Shown one piece after another: positions 43,821 to 52,450 of a DNA stretch of 64,000 bases. The notes beneath the pieces are model-generated. The model ran no database searches. It was not told the origin of the DNA and worked only from the letters and a program-made list of their open reading frames with translations. The translations under genes were made by a program, and so were the position numbers. This stretch comes from DASVXQ01 sp036392615. Its GTDB lineage: Bacteria > Actinomycetota > CALGFH01. Numbering within the stretch: position 1 is the first letter of the stretch; each line of letters begins with the position of its first letter. The DNA lies in the NCBI GenBank assembly GCA_036392615.1, contig DASVXQ010000121.1, forward strand, positions 1-64,000. The letters are read 5' to 3'.

Positions 43821-44968
43821 GCTGGCACCTCCTCCCAGCGTTGGCTTGCCGCGGATTCGAGCACGGCCTCGGTGATGCGCGCGGCGCGCCGGCCGTCGCC
43901 GAAGCGGGGAAGCCCTTCGGGCTCGTCGCCGCGGACCGCTGCGTAGGTGTCGGCGACGAACGCGTCGAAGCAGTCGCGGTAGCCCTGTGGATGGCCGGCG
44001 GGCAGGGTCGCGTACGGTCGTGCCGGGGGTGACAGGACGGCCGGGTCGCGCAGGACCAGGCGCGGTCCGGACCGGCTGCCCAGCCACAGCGTCTCAGGCT
44101 GCTCCTGGTCGAAGGCCAGCGCCGCGCGCTCGCCGTCCAGCTCCAGCCACAGGTGGTTCTTGCGGCCCGGTGACACCTGGCTGACCACCAGCGTGCCGAT
44201 CGCGCCCCGGTTGGTCTCGAACAGCACCGTGGCCGCGTCCTCGGTGGCGACCACACGGTCGCCGCCGCCGCCGCTGGCCCCGGCGAACGCCTGCCGGTGC
44301 GGGTCGTGGGCCCGCTTGGGCACGGTCGTCACCACGCGGGCGGCCAGGCGGGTGATGCGGTGCCCGGTCATCCACTCGGCCAGGTCGCACCAGTGCGAGC
44401 CGATGTCGGCGAACGCCCGCGAAGGACCTCCCAGGGCGGCGTCGACCCGCCAGTTGTCGTCCTCCGGGTTGACCAGCCAGTCCTGCAGGTAGCAGCCGTG
44501 GACCAGCCGGATCTGGCCGGCTTCGCCCGCCTGGACGCGCGCCCGGGCCTCCCGCGCCGTCGGGTAGTAGCGGTAGACGAACGGCACGGTGGCGACCACG
44601 CCGGCCGCCTCCGCGGCCGCCACCAGCCGCTCCGCGTCGCTGTGACTGGTCGCCAGCGGCTTCTCGCAGACCACGTGCTTGCCCGCCGCCAGCGCCCGCT
44701 CGACCAGCGGGGCGTGCAGGTGGTTCGGCGTGCAGACGTGGACGACGTCGACCGTCTCGTCGGCGATCAGCGCCTCGGAAGAGTCGAACCAGCGCTGCGC
44801 GCCGAGCTCGATGGCGGCGGCCCGGGCGCGCTCGGCCGTGGACGCGGAGACCCCGGCGAGCGTGGCGCCCGCCAGCAGCGCCGCCCGGGCGTGGACCCGC
44901 CCGATGAACCCGGTCCCGGCGACGGCGACACGCAGCGGTCGGTCCAATTGCCGTTGAGCTTCGTTCAC
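43817..44968 (-). CDS. Gfo/Idh/MocA-family sugar or cyclitol dehydrogenase
   Basis: 383 residues from GTG 44968, whose GTGA overlaps the GH10 stop. LRVAVAGTGFIGRVHARAAL binds NAD(P), VVHVCTPNHLHAPLVERALA and HVVCEKPLATSHSDAERLVA carry the EKP Lys, and FADIGSHWCDLAEWMTGHRI is the substrate-domain motif with the catalytic His. Compared with the family member at 17006 it has the GSH-WCDL motif of glucose-fructose-oxidoreductase-like enzymes. It likely oxidises the monosaccharide set free by the GH10 pathway before the isomerase acts. Confidence 0.88.
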   Translation of the reverse strand: MNEAQRQLDRPLRVAVAGTGFIGRVHARAALLAGATLAGVSASTAERARAAAIELGAQRWFDSSEALIADETVDVVHVCTPNHLHAPLVERALAAGKHVVCEKPLATSHSDAERLVAAAEAAGVVATVPFVYRYYPTAREARARVQAGEAGQIRLVHGCYLQDWLVNPEDDNWRVDAALGGPSRAFADIGSHWCDLAEWMTGHRITRLAARVVTTVPKRAHDPHRQAFAGASGGGGDRVVATEDAATVLFETNRGAIGTLVVSQVSPGRKNHLWLELDGERAALAFDQEQPETLWLGSRSGPRLVLRDPAVLSPPARPYATLPAGHPQGYRDCFDAFVADTYAAVRGDEPEGLPRFGDGRRAARITEAVLESAASQRWEEVPA

Positions 44969-46179
44969 CACGAGGCAGGACGTGACGGTGCGTTCGCGAA
45001 GGCCTGGACCAATGCGTCGTAGGCCGGCTTGGGCTGCAGGTTCGCGTCGAACGGCAGCGGCCGTCGCTCCGCCCCATCCTTCCGCGGGAAGTCCTCCTGC
45101 AGCCAGGTGTAGCGATCCGAGAGCCCGAACGTCATCAGGACCTTGACGGCAGGCTCGTCCAGTGCGACGTCCAGGTACCGGCGGTACACATCCGCGACGC
45201 CCGCGTCCCGAGTGGTGGGATTGGCCTTGAGGCCGTCGTCGAGCACGTCCATCTCGGTGATCATGATGATCAAGCCGCGGGCGGCCACGCTGGCCAGGAA
45301 GTTGCGGTAAGCCGTCGTGTTGAACTGCCGCGCGAAGTTCCGCCACTGCAGGTGCGCCTGGATCCCCAGGGCGTGCACTGGAACGCCCTGGCCGAGGAGG
45401 AAGTCGATCACCTGCAAGACCGTGGCCCGCCGACCGGCGGCGGATTGACCGGTCTCGAACCCGAACTCGTTGAGCACCAGAATGGCGGCGGGATCCTGGG
45501 CGTGCGCGAGCTGGAAGGACTCGGCCACGTAGGAGGGGCCGATCGTCTGGTACCAGGGCACGTTGTCGCGCAGCCCGTTGGGGTCGCTGGTCATCGGGTC
45601 GGTGACCTCGTTGGCCACGCTCCAGGCGTCGACCCGTCCCGCGTAGCGCGAGACCTCCGCCTGGATCGTGCCGAACAGGAGGTCGCGGGCCTGCTGCTGC
45701 GGCAGCGAGAAGAGCTGGTCCTCCGTCCACCCGTCGCCGAAGCCCTCGTCCCAGGCCAGATGGGCGCCGAACACGCGCTGCCCGTTCCCCTCCGCGAAGC
45801 CGATGATCTGGTCGCCGAAGCTGAAATCCAGGCCCGAGTCGATCGAGGGCCGCAGCCGGTACCAGAGCAGGTCGTCCTCGGTGAACAGGATGCCCGCCTC
45901 GCGGGCAAACAGCTGCGCGTAGTCGGGGTCCGGCTGCACCTGCCAGGTCGCCGTCGAGGAACCGTAGAGGATGCCCTTGGCCGCCGCCTGCTGCCACAAC
46001 GGGTCGCCCACGGCGGCGGCCGCGCCCCGCGTGGTCCCGGCGCCCGCCGCCCGGGCGGCTCCCGCGCGAGGGGCCAGCACGCTCGCCAGCGCGGGACGAG
46101 CGCCCGCCAACACGGCCGCGGCCCCCAGGCCGCCACCAATCAGCGCCGACCGTCGCGTCACCATCCGACCACCGCCCAT
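44965..46179 (-). CDS. Tat-exported GH10 endo-beta-1,4-xylanase
   Basis: 404 residues. The N-terminus MVTRRSALIGGGLGAAAVLA is a twin-arginine signal ending about residue 32. The barrel carries the acid/base Glu191 in DAWSVANEVTD and the nucleophile Glu309 in IMITEMDVLD. VFGAHLAWDE (usually GHTLVWH) is a variant of the beta-3 motif, and LSDRYTWLQ is the C-terminal subsite. Glycone-subsite residues otherwise look usual. There is no carbohydrate-binding module. GH10 enzymes cut the xylan backbone. It is the first gene of an eight-gene operon with a LacI-type operator downstream of its promoter; GGAGGAGGGG precedes the ATG. Confidence 0.85.
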   Translation of the reverse strand: MGGGRMVTRRSALIGGGLGAAAVLAGARPALASVLAPRAGAARAAGAGTTRGAAAAVGDPLWQQAAAKGILYGSSTATWQVQPDPDYAQLFAREAGILFTEDDLLWYRLRPSIDSGLDFSFGDQIIGFAEGNGQRVFGAHLAWDEGFGDGWTEDQLFSLPQQQARDLLFGTIQAEVSRYAGRVDAWSVANEVTDPMTSDPNGLRDNVPWYQTIGPSYVAESFQLAHAQDPAAILVLNEFGFETGQSAAGRRATVLQVIDFLLGQGVPVHALGIQAHLQWRNFARQFNTTAYRNFLASVAARGLIIMITEMDVLDDGLKANPTTRDAGVADVYRRYLDVALDEPAVKVLMTFGLSDRYTWLQEDFPRKDGAERRPLPFDANLQPKPAYDALVQAFANAPSRPASW

Positions 46180-46282
46180 CGACCCCTCCTCCTTCCGGCG
46201 CGCCGACCAGGACCGAAGCTCGGGAGGCGGATGGCCTCCGGCTCTCTCACGTCGCCTGGTTCGGGTTGGGGCGCACCTCGGA

Positions 46283-46342
46283 CGCAAATCGGTTTGTGCC
46301 CGGTTGGGGCGAAATCGTACGGCTTTTCGCCCGGCGTGGCAA
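46283..46342 (-). promoter_or_regulatory. GH10-operon promoter with LacI-family operator O3
   Basis: On the minus strand TTGCCA (46342-46337), a 17-bp spacer and TACGAT (46319-46314) predict a start near 46307 and a leader of about 128 bases. The operator CGCAAATCGGTTTGTG (46283-46298) sits at about +9 to +24. Its left half (read GATTTGCG) is identical to the right half of O2 and differs from O1 in one base. An inverted repeat GGGCGAAA/TTTCGCCC (46307-46314, 46325-46332) overlaps the -10 and may bind a second regulator. Confidence 0.65.
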
Positions 46343-46414
46343 CCCCCTGCGGCCAGGACTCCTCCAAGGGCTCCACGCTCGGCTCGGGCAATGGTCGATT
46401 CGGGTCCCGTCACG

Positions 46415-47290
46415 TCAGGAGCCGAGGACGGTGAGGTCGAGGCGGGCCAGGCGTGCGGGGTCGAGCAGGATGTCCATGGTCGTGATCCGCCCGTTGCCCA
46501 CCGTGAGCGCGCCGACCGCGTAGACGTCCCCGTCCAGCAGGGAGACCCATCCGGCCACGCCGTTGACCAGCGCGGGCCGGACCATCAGGCCCAGTCGCGA
46601 GACGGCCGTGGCTCTGCGGGCGACGTTCTCGGCGCCACGAACCTCGAGGATGGTCCCGCTGCCGGTGTCTTCGCGGAGCACGATGCCGGGATCCAGCACG
46701 GCGACCAGGGCGTCGAAGTCTCCCTCGCGCGCGGCGGCCAGGAAGGCGTCAACCAGGTGTTGCTGTGCGGCCGCGTCGGTCGCATGGGGCGGGTTCGCAT
46801 CGCGGATGCGGCGGCGTGCGCGGCTGGCCAGTTGGCGCGCCGCCTCGGGCGAACGGTCCAGGATGGCGCCGATCTGGTCGAAGGGTACGGCGAACATGTC
46901 GTGCAGCACGTAGGCCAGCCGTTCCGCCGGTGTCAGCGTCTCCAGCACCACCAGCAGCGCCAGGCCGACCGAGTCGGCCAGCAGCGCCTGGTGCTCAGGG
47001 CCGATGCCGTCCGTGGGGTCGACGATCGGGTCGGGCAGGTGGGCGTCGAGTGGCTCCTCGCGTCGCGTCCTGCGGGCGCGCAGCATGTTGAGCGCCACGC
47101 GTCCCACAGTGGTGACGAGCCAGGCTTGGAGGTTGTCGATCCCGCCGGCGTCCGAGCGGCTGAGCCGGATCCACGCCTCCTGGACGGCGTCGTCGGCCTC
47201 GCTCGTGGAGCCCAGCATCCGGTAGGCCACGGCCCGCAGCCGGGGGCGTTGCTCTTGGAACCGTTCTGCCAGCCAGTCGCGCTCGTCCAT
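46415..47290 (-). CDS. ECF41-type RNA polymerase sigma factor (SigJ-like)
   Basis: 291 residues from ATG 47290. Region 2 is QRPRLRAVAYRMLGSTSEAD with DAVQEAWIRLSR; region 4 is LETLTPAERLAYVLHDMFAV followed by FDQIGAILDRSPEAARQLAS. The C-terminal 110 residues form a SnoaL-like domain (LVDAFLAAAREGDFDALVAV; NGVAGWVSLLDGDVYAVGAL), which in ECF41 factors replaces a separate anti-sigma factor and tunes activity. A typical carboxymuconolactone decarboxylase or oxidoreductase partner is not adjacent here; a YceI remnant lies divergently. A GTG at 47329 is an alternative start. Confidence 0.88.
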   Translation of the reverse strand: MDERDWLAERFQEQRPRLRAVAYRMLGSTSEADDAVQEAWIRLSRSDAGGIDNLQAWLVTTVGRVALNMLRARRTRREEPLDAHLPDPIVDPTDGIGPEHQALLADSVGLALLVVLETLTPAERLAYVLHDMFAVPFDQIGAILDRSPEAARQLASRARRRIRDANPPHATDAAAQQHLVDAFLAAAREGDFDALVAVLDPGIVLREDTGSGTILEVRGAENVARRATAVSRLGLMVRPALVNGVAGWVSLLDGDVYAVGALTVGNGRITTMDILLDPARLARLDLTVLGS

Positions 47291-47455
47291 CGATCCGTCG
47301 ACCCCTCGCCGGGCTGCAGGTGACGTCACGTCCGCGTGCCGCCAGGTGTCCTGCCCTCGAGACCGTAGACGAAGGGAGACCGATCATGCAGGCACCGTCA
47401 GGACAGATGACCGCACCGGCGCCGCGGGGTCTGCCGAAGGACGGGCCCTGGCCGG

Positions 47456-47749
47456 GGAAGGGTCCTGCATCCGCGCACGTCCAGCATCCGGCTGAAGAGC
47501 AGGAGCATGTGGGGCCTGGCTCCGGTGAACGGCGTCTTCCGCGAGGTCAGCGGGAACGGCACCGTCTCTCCGGACGGCGAGGTCAGCGGCACCTTCGCCG
47601 CCGCGGCGTCCGTCCAGGGGGACGGCGAGATCTGGCTCGACGCCGAGGTCCACGTCAACCGGGGCGACTTCGGCCTCACCTGGAACCAGATGGGCATGGC
47701 CTCGATGAACAACATCCTCACCATCCACGCCGTGTTCACCCGGCGGTGA
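47456..47749 (+). pseudogene. internally deleted YceI-family gene
   Basis: The frame ending at TGA 47749 reads SIRLKSRSMWGLAPVNGVFR and SPDGEVSGTFAAAASVQGDG, then VNRGDFGLTWNQMGMASMNN and ILTIHAVFTRR. These are the start and end of a YceI lipocalin-like isoprenoid-binding protein. Intact homologues carry about 65 more residues (KRDEHLRSADFFD region) between SGT and ASVQGDG; here the junction is in frame. Upstream of SIRLKSRSM no ATG or GTG with a ribosome site is found in frame; the ATG at 47507 would lack the first strand. Best read as a gene that lost its middle and its start. Confidence 0.55.
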
Positions 47750-47898
47750 GGCCATGGTGGGTCACCGGGCCCGGTGGCCGGAGTCGGTGCGCAGCACCGC
47801 AAGGTAGCCAAGGTCCGCACGTCGAGGGAGGAACCACCCGTGCAAGGGTGGAACGTCAGCCGGGACGTTGGCCACGGCAGCGGGCGAGCGGCTGACGA

Positions 47899-48654
47899 CT
47901 AGGGGGTGTCCGGCGGAGTGGGGAACCTCGGCGTGGTGTTGCGGAGCGGGTCCATGCTTTGCCGCTGCAGCGGCATCAGCCCTCCCCAAAGCGCCAGGAA
48001 CGCCACCACCCCGGCGGCCACCATCGCGGCCCTGGGCGCCTCGACGGCCTGCAGGACCAGCACGGCAATGGCCGCCGCCAAGGCCGCGACCACAGTCGCC
48101 ACGATGGTCGGCGTGTTGATCAGGAAATACACCAAGTACCTCAGCCATCGCCGGCTGCGGTCATCCATGTAGGTGACCAGCAGGCCGCGCTCGTCGTCGT
48201 GGTGGCCGGTGGTGAAGTACGGCTCCAGGCCGGGCTCGATCTTCAGGTAGGCGTGCCGGAGCCGGTTCATGGCCAGCACCAGCCTGGCGTCCTCGGTGTT
48301 GATCTGGACCAGGCGCACGTAGGTGGCGATGCCAAGCAGCAACACCACCGGCAGCAGCACCAGCGCCACCGCGGTGGTATGCGGTCCGAACCCGGTCGCG
48401 TCGGCCAGCAGCGCCAGCGCGACGATCGAGGCCGACAGCACCGTCAGGAAGACCGTCGCGCGGTTCAACGCCTCGTTCCAGATCTGCGACCGTGTCCCCA
48501 GCAGGCTCCAGTGCTCGGTGGCAAGGATCGCGGGCGCGTGCGGCCCCAACGGGTGGTCGGCCACGTCGGCGGCGGCCGATGCCGCGGCGTCATGCGCGCG
48601 CTCTGGCGAGCTGGTCGAGGGGCCGGCCTTCCCGCGGTTGTCGGTGGGTTCCAT
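47899..48654 (-). CDS. DUF2270 family membrane protein
   Basis: 251 residues. A polar N-terminus is followed by EHWSLLGTRSQIWNEALNRA and hydrophobic segments around 70-92 (TVFLTVLSASIVALALLADA), 96-118, 175-200 and 205-230. In between, LVQINTEDARLVLAMNRLRHAY and YMDDRSRRWLRYLVYFLINT are the conserved cytosolic blocks of DUF2270. These four-helix actinobacterial proteins have no known function. ATG 48654 gives the family start. It is isolated between the YceI remnant and an unassigned gap. Confidence 0.7.
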   Translation of the reverse strand: MEPTDNRGKAGPSTSSPERAHDAAASAAADVADHPLGPHAPAILATEHWSLLGTRSQIWNEALNRATVFLTVLSASIVALALLADATGFGPHTTAVALVLLPVVLLLGIATYVRLVQINTEDARLVLAMNRLRHAYLKIEPGLEPYFTTGHHDDERGLLVTYMDDRSRRWLRYLVYFLINTPTIVATVVAALAAAIAVLVLQAVEAPRAAMVAAGVVAFLALWGGLMPLQRQSMDPLRNTTPRFPTPPDTP

Positions 48655-48968
48655 CGTGGGCCTCCTCCAGGTGGCAGTTGACGGCTGTCGCCAGGCAGAC
48701 GGTGTCCGCGGGTGCCGGAACATCGGTCATGACGCCGCGCTGAGGTCCCCACGGAAGCGCTGCCTGCCAGGACGACTCGAACTTTCCACCGGCCTCAGGC
48801 TACAGACCCACCGTGACGCTGACCGATTGGAGACCGCACGGCGCCAGCGCACCGGTCGGTCATGCAAGGTCGTCCAGGACCCGTGGCGGCGGGCACGTCC
48901 CCGCAGGACGCGGCGGTGCGGTACTTCCAGATGACTCCGTTGACTACCTGCCGGTGGTCGCGCCTTCG
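48655..48968. other. gap without recognisable gene
   Basis: These 314 bases separate the DUF2270 gene from the signal-less binding protein. Short frames exist on both strands but show no family motif, ribosome site or third-position bias. A TTGACG at 48678-48683 has no convincing -10. I see no terminator hairpin. Confidence 0.4.
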
Positions 48969-49943
48969 TCAGCGCGCGGACGGGAGCATGCGGCCGCCGT
49001 GCCAGCGGATGGTCGTCACGCGGTGGCCCACCTGGTGCCAGGCGGCATCGAGAGCGAAGTCGCCCAGCATTGTTGAGATTGCCCAGCCGGGGAGATCCTC
49101 GGCCTCCAGCCCCAGGTCATACGCGGCATGAGCAAGATAGCCAGCCGCCGCCGCCAGGGCAGCAGGATACGACGGCTCGCGGCCCGTCCTGCGCTGGTAT
49201 TGGGCGGCAAACTCCACCCCTGAGGGTCCGATCCGCGGCTTGTCGGCGGTCGGCCACCAGTGCACCGGCCCCAGCACGCCCTCAGCCGCCTCCCCCAGCT
49301 CCTGCCCGAAGGCGGAGATTCCAGCAGCCACGGCGGCCAGCAGCGCCGGCGATTGGCCGCGATCGTGGAGTCCCCGTACCACCGCGGCGTCGTGCTCGAA
49401 GGGGCCGGCGACCAGAACGGCCGCCTTGGTGAGGTCTTCGGCCTCCACCGCCGATGCCTCGATCGCCGCACTGTCGATCCCACGCTTGGACGCCCTGACC
49501 CTGGCACCTCCCGCGACAGCGCGGGCAAACGGTCCGGGAGCCTGGACGACGATGATCCGGCTGACCTGACGATCGGCCGCCTCGTTGACGACGCCGTCGA
49601 AATACGACGACGCCGGAGCCGGCAAGCAGGCGATTCCAGGCTGCGCCAGATCGTCAGCCGAGCCACCGTGATTCCACAGGATCCGCCCGCTGTCCCGCAC
49701 CAGCGGAACGACCGCCCGGACCAACCCGCTCGCATACGGGCCGATCAGCAGATCCACGGCGTCGAGCCAAGCGCCATACGCCTGGATCGCGGCCCGGCTC
49801 GACCCATGATCGTCGACGATCGTCAACCGGACGCCGGCGGCCTGCGCCCAGAGCCGGATCCCATCTGCCGCCTCGGTTCCTTGGCGCTCGTATCGCCCTG
49901 TCAGGCTGAGCGTCAGGGCTGCGGTGACCGGAGGCAGTTTCAT
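48969..49943 (-). CDS. type-1 periplasmic-binding fold (Leu/Ile/Val-binding-like) without signal peptide
   Basis: 324 residues. TAALTLSLTGRYERQGTEAA, DGIRLWAQAAGVRLTIVDDH and LIGPYASGLVRAVVPLVRDS are the opening blocks of Peripla_BP_6 (LivJ-like) proteins, and VLGPVHWWPTADKP with VEFAAQYQRRTGREPSYPAA are their hinge and second-lobe motifs. The protein begins directly at the first strand (MKLPPVTAALTLSL) with no signal or lipobox, and no permease or ATPase gene is nearby. It is therefore probably a cytosolic ligand sensor or an orphan. It may be co-transcribed with the hydrolase gene 67 bases upstream. Confidence 0.7.
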   Translation of the reverse strand: MKLPPVTAALTLSLTGRYERQGTEAADGIRLWAQAAGVRLTIVDDHGSSRAAIQAYGAWLDAVDLLIGPYASGLVRAVVPLVRDSGRILWNHGGSADDLAQPGIACLPAPASSYFDGVVNEAADRQVSRIIVVQAPGPFARAVAGGARVRASKRGIDSAAIEASAVEAEDLTKAAVLVAGPFEHDAAVVRGLHDRGQSPALLAAVAAGISAFGQELGEAAEGVLGPVHWWPTADKPRIGPSGVEFAAQYQRRTGREPSYPAALAAAAGYLAHAAYDLGLEAEDLPGWAISTMLGDFALDAAWHQVGHRVTTIRWHGGRMLPSAR

Positions 49944-50010
49944 GCCAGGTAGCAGCTCCTACGGCAGTTTCAGAGCCCATCTCGGTTTCGGTCGGGTGGA
50001 CTGACGCTCA

Positions 50011-50913
50011 TCAGTTCACCGCGGGCGGCGCGGCCGTCAAGCCGGCAACGACCTGGTTCGGTGGCCTGTCGGGCGATGCCCTCGTCGACGTGCGGTTGCG
50101 ATGCTGGCCCAGGAAGTCCAGCAGCAGGGCGTTGACCGCCTCGGGTGCCTCCAGCTGCATCCAGTGCCCGGCGCCGTCGAGACGTTCGTAGCGCCAGGGG
50201 CCGGCGACATGGGCCGCCGAGCCCGTCATCGCCTCCTCGGTCAGGGCAAGGTCCCCACTGCTCCAGATCCCCATGGCCGGAGTCTGCACCGGTGGCAGCT
50301 CCCGGGGTGGCTCGACCAGCCACGTCGGCGGCAGGATCGCCCGGTACAGGTTGAGGCTGGCGGTGAGCGCCTCGGGATCGGCCAGGCGCTCGACGACCGC
50401 CTCGATGTCGGGGTGCCGCGACCACTCCCGCAGGTTGCGGAAGCCGTCGCCGCTCAGCCACCGCTCGGCGACGCCGGGGAACTGGAACAGGAGCATGTAC
50501 CACGACTTCTCCCGCTGGGCCCATCCGGCGGCCCGGAGGGCGGCGGGATGGCCGACCGACAGCGCGGTGAGGGAGGCGACCCGATCCGGGACGAGAGCGG
50601 CGGTCGTCCAGGAGATCGCGGCGCCCCAGTCGTGGCCGACGAGGTGGACCTGGGGGATCGACAGGTGGTCGAGCACGCCGATCACGTCGCCGACCATGTG
50701 GGACATCTCGTACGCCTGGACCTCGGCGGGCCGGCTGGATTCCCCGAACCCCCGAAGGTCGGGAGCGATCACCCGATAGTGGTCGGCGACCAGAGCCGGG
50801 ACCTGGTGGCGCCAGAGGTCGGCGGTGTCGGGCCAGCCGTGGAGCAGCATCACCGGGCTGCCCGTGCCGATGTCGTCGACCTTGAGGGTGACGTCGTCGA
50901 GCTCGATGCGCAT
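50011..50913 (-). CDS. alpha/beta hydrolase, epoxide-hydrolase-like
   Basis: 300 residues. VMLLHGWPDTADLWRHQVPA carries the HGWP oxyanion motif of epoxide hydrolases; the nucleophile Asp is in HLVGHDWGAAISW, and the catalytic His is in LDGAGHWMQLEAPE. The cap region (YMLLFQFPGVAERWLSGDGF) resembles soluble epoxide hydrolases, though cap tyrosines are not certain. The C-terminal 30 residues after LLLDFLGQH are unstructured. It is 35 bases downstream of the FAD oxidoreductase, a pairing that would suit epoxidation followed by hydrolysis. Confidence 0.85.
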   Translation of the reverse strand: MRIELDDVTLKVDDIGTGSPVMLLHGWPDTADLWRHQVPALVADHYRVIAPDLRGFGESSRPAEVQAYEMSHMVGDVIGVLDHLSIPQVHLVGHDWGAAISWTTAALVPDRVASLTALSVGHPAALRAAGWAQREKSWYMLLFQFPGVAERWLSGDGFRNLREWSRHPDIEAVVERLADPEALTASLNLYRAILPPTWLVEPPRELPPVQTPAMGIWSSGDLALTEEAMTGSAAHVAGPWRYERLDGAGHWMQLEAPEAVNALLLDFLGQHRNRTSTRASPDRPPNQVVAGLTAAPPAVN

Positions 50914-50948
50914 GGTTGTCTCCTTGTCGTGGTGCGCGCGTCCGGGGA

Positions 50949-52361
50949 TCAGTCGCCGACGGCGGCGAGCAGCTCCTGCCGTGTCGGCCCGGGCAACGGA
51001 TAGTTCGGGGCGCCGGCCCCGAGCTTCATCACCCGGTCGAGCAGGCCCGGCTCGGCGAACAGCTCGTCCGGGGTGGCGAGGAGCGACGCGAGCGAGTGGT
51101 AGGCGCGGGCAATGTCCTGGTCGACGAGGCTGGCCGCGAAGGTCGCCTTGGTGACCTTCCAACGCTTGTCGTCGGTCTGGTAGGGCGTCCCGGCGATGTC
51201 GGCGTCGATCTCGGCCAGCCGGTGCCGGTCGAACCCCAGCGTCATGCGGTACAGCGGCTCCGCCACCGCGGCGGTCACCTCGTCGAAGCGTCGGACCAGC
51301 TTCTCCGGGTCGCCGGGGTCGACGTCGCGCAGGACGTCGCGCAGGCAGCCGGCGTGGAGCAGGCCGATCGTCGCCCCTCGCCCGAGCGACGGGTTGGTGC
51401 ACGCCCAGGCATCGGCCACGGCCACGACACCGGTGGCCACGGGGCGTCCGTCGACGACGAGGCGACGGTACCGGTCCTCGATGCCGGCGATCACGTCGAT
51501 CCCGGTGATCGGCTCCCCGTCGAGCCAGTGCGCCACCAGCGGGTATTGCGCCAGAGCGGCGTGCCAGCGACGGGGATCGCGCAGCACGCGGAGCGTGCGG
51601 TCGCGGCTGCTGGCGGTGACGACCATGCTCCAGGTGCCATTGTCCGCCGGCAGTGTCAGCAGCGACACCGAGTTGTAGTGCTGGAGGACGTTCATCCTGG
51701 CCGGCGGCAGCACACCGGTCCGGGTGCGGAAGTGGCGGGCGTAGTAGACGAAGCCGGAGTCCTCCCGCTCCTCGAGCGGCCGGCGGGCGCCCACGGCCTC
51801 CAGCCACGGACCCAGGGTCGAGCGCCGGCCGCAGCAGTCGACCACCAGGTCGGCGCGGAGCGCCCGGCCGCCGCGCGTCAGCACTCCCCTGACATGGGGA
51901 GGCCGGGTCGGCGTGGGCGGGTCGGTGAGCAGCCCGGTCGCGGCGACACCGCGCCGGATCGTGACGCCGGGCGTGCGGCTGGCCACGGCGGCCACGGCGG
52001 CTTCGAGCACGGGCCGGCGGGCGGTGACGATCTCGAAGCGCTCGTCCCCGTCCCGCATGGGGCCGCGCCGGGACTCGGGGAGCATGGCCAGGGTGTTCGC
52101 GCGCAGGCCACCGGCGGCCGTCAGCTCGTCGAGGACCTCGGGGACCTCCCGCCCCATCAGGGCTCGCCAGCGCGCCAGCATGAAGTGGGGCAGGTGGAAC
52201 TGGTTGACCCCCCGACGCTCCCACGCCTCCCACGCCTGCGCGGGCGGCGGCGGCTCCGCCGGGTCGCGTTCGAGGACCGTCACCTGGTGTCCGTCGCGGG
52301 CGAGCAGCATGGCCGTGGACAGGCCGCCCAGGCCGGCGCCGAGCACGAGTACCTCCGCCAC
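50949..52361 (-). CDS. FAD-dependent oxidoreductase/monooxygenase
   Basis: 470 residues from GTG 52361. VLVLGAGLGGLSTAMLLARD and VLERDPAE are the GxGxxG loop and ribose-binding Glu. LVVDCCGRRSTLGPWLEAVG is the DG-like motif in altered form, and VVAVADAWACTNPSLGRGAT is the GD motif with Asp to bind FAD ribityl. The overall pattern is that of aromatic-hydroxylase or epoxidase-type flavoproteins acting on hydrophobic substrates. It is followed by an epoxide-hydrolase-like gene and preceded by a large ATPase gene that may regulate it. Confidence 0.8.
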   Translation of the reverse strand: MAEVLVLGAGLGGLSTAMLLARDGHQVTVLERDPAEPPPPAQAWEAWERRGVNQFHLPHFMLARWRALMGREVPEVLDELTAAGGLRANTLAMLPESRRGPMRDGDERFEIVTARRPVLEAAVAAVASRTPGVTIRRGVAATGLLTDPPTPTRPPHVRGVLTRGGRALRADLVVDCCGRRSTLGPWLEAVGARRPLEEREDSGFVYYARHFRTRTGVLPPARMNVLQHYNSVSLLTLPADNGTWSMVVTASSRDRTLRVLRDPRRWHAALAQYPLVAHWLDGEPITGIDVIAGIEDRYRRLVVDGRPVATGVVAVADAWACTNPSLGRGATIGLLHAGCLRDVLRDVDPGDPEKLVRRFDEVTAAVAEPLYRMTLGFDRHRLAEIDADIAGTPYQTDDKRWKVTKATFAASLVDQDIARAYHSLASLLATPDELFAEPGLLDRVMKLGAGAPNYPLPGPTRQELLAAVGD

Positions 52362-52450
52362 CGTGCACCTCCCAGTGTCGAGAACCGGTGTACGGCAGCG
52401 TCCACCGGAGCGGTGCTCACTCTCCAGGTCAGACGGTGCTCAGTTGCTGC

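Noticed and set aside
46307..46332. Inverted repeat GGGCGAAA/TTTCGCCC as terminator of the sigma gene
   Set aside because: The stem overlaps the predicted -10 of the GH10 promoter and lacks a T-run; a regulatory role is as likely, so it is only mentioned with the promoter.
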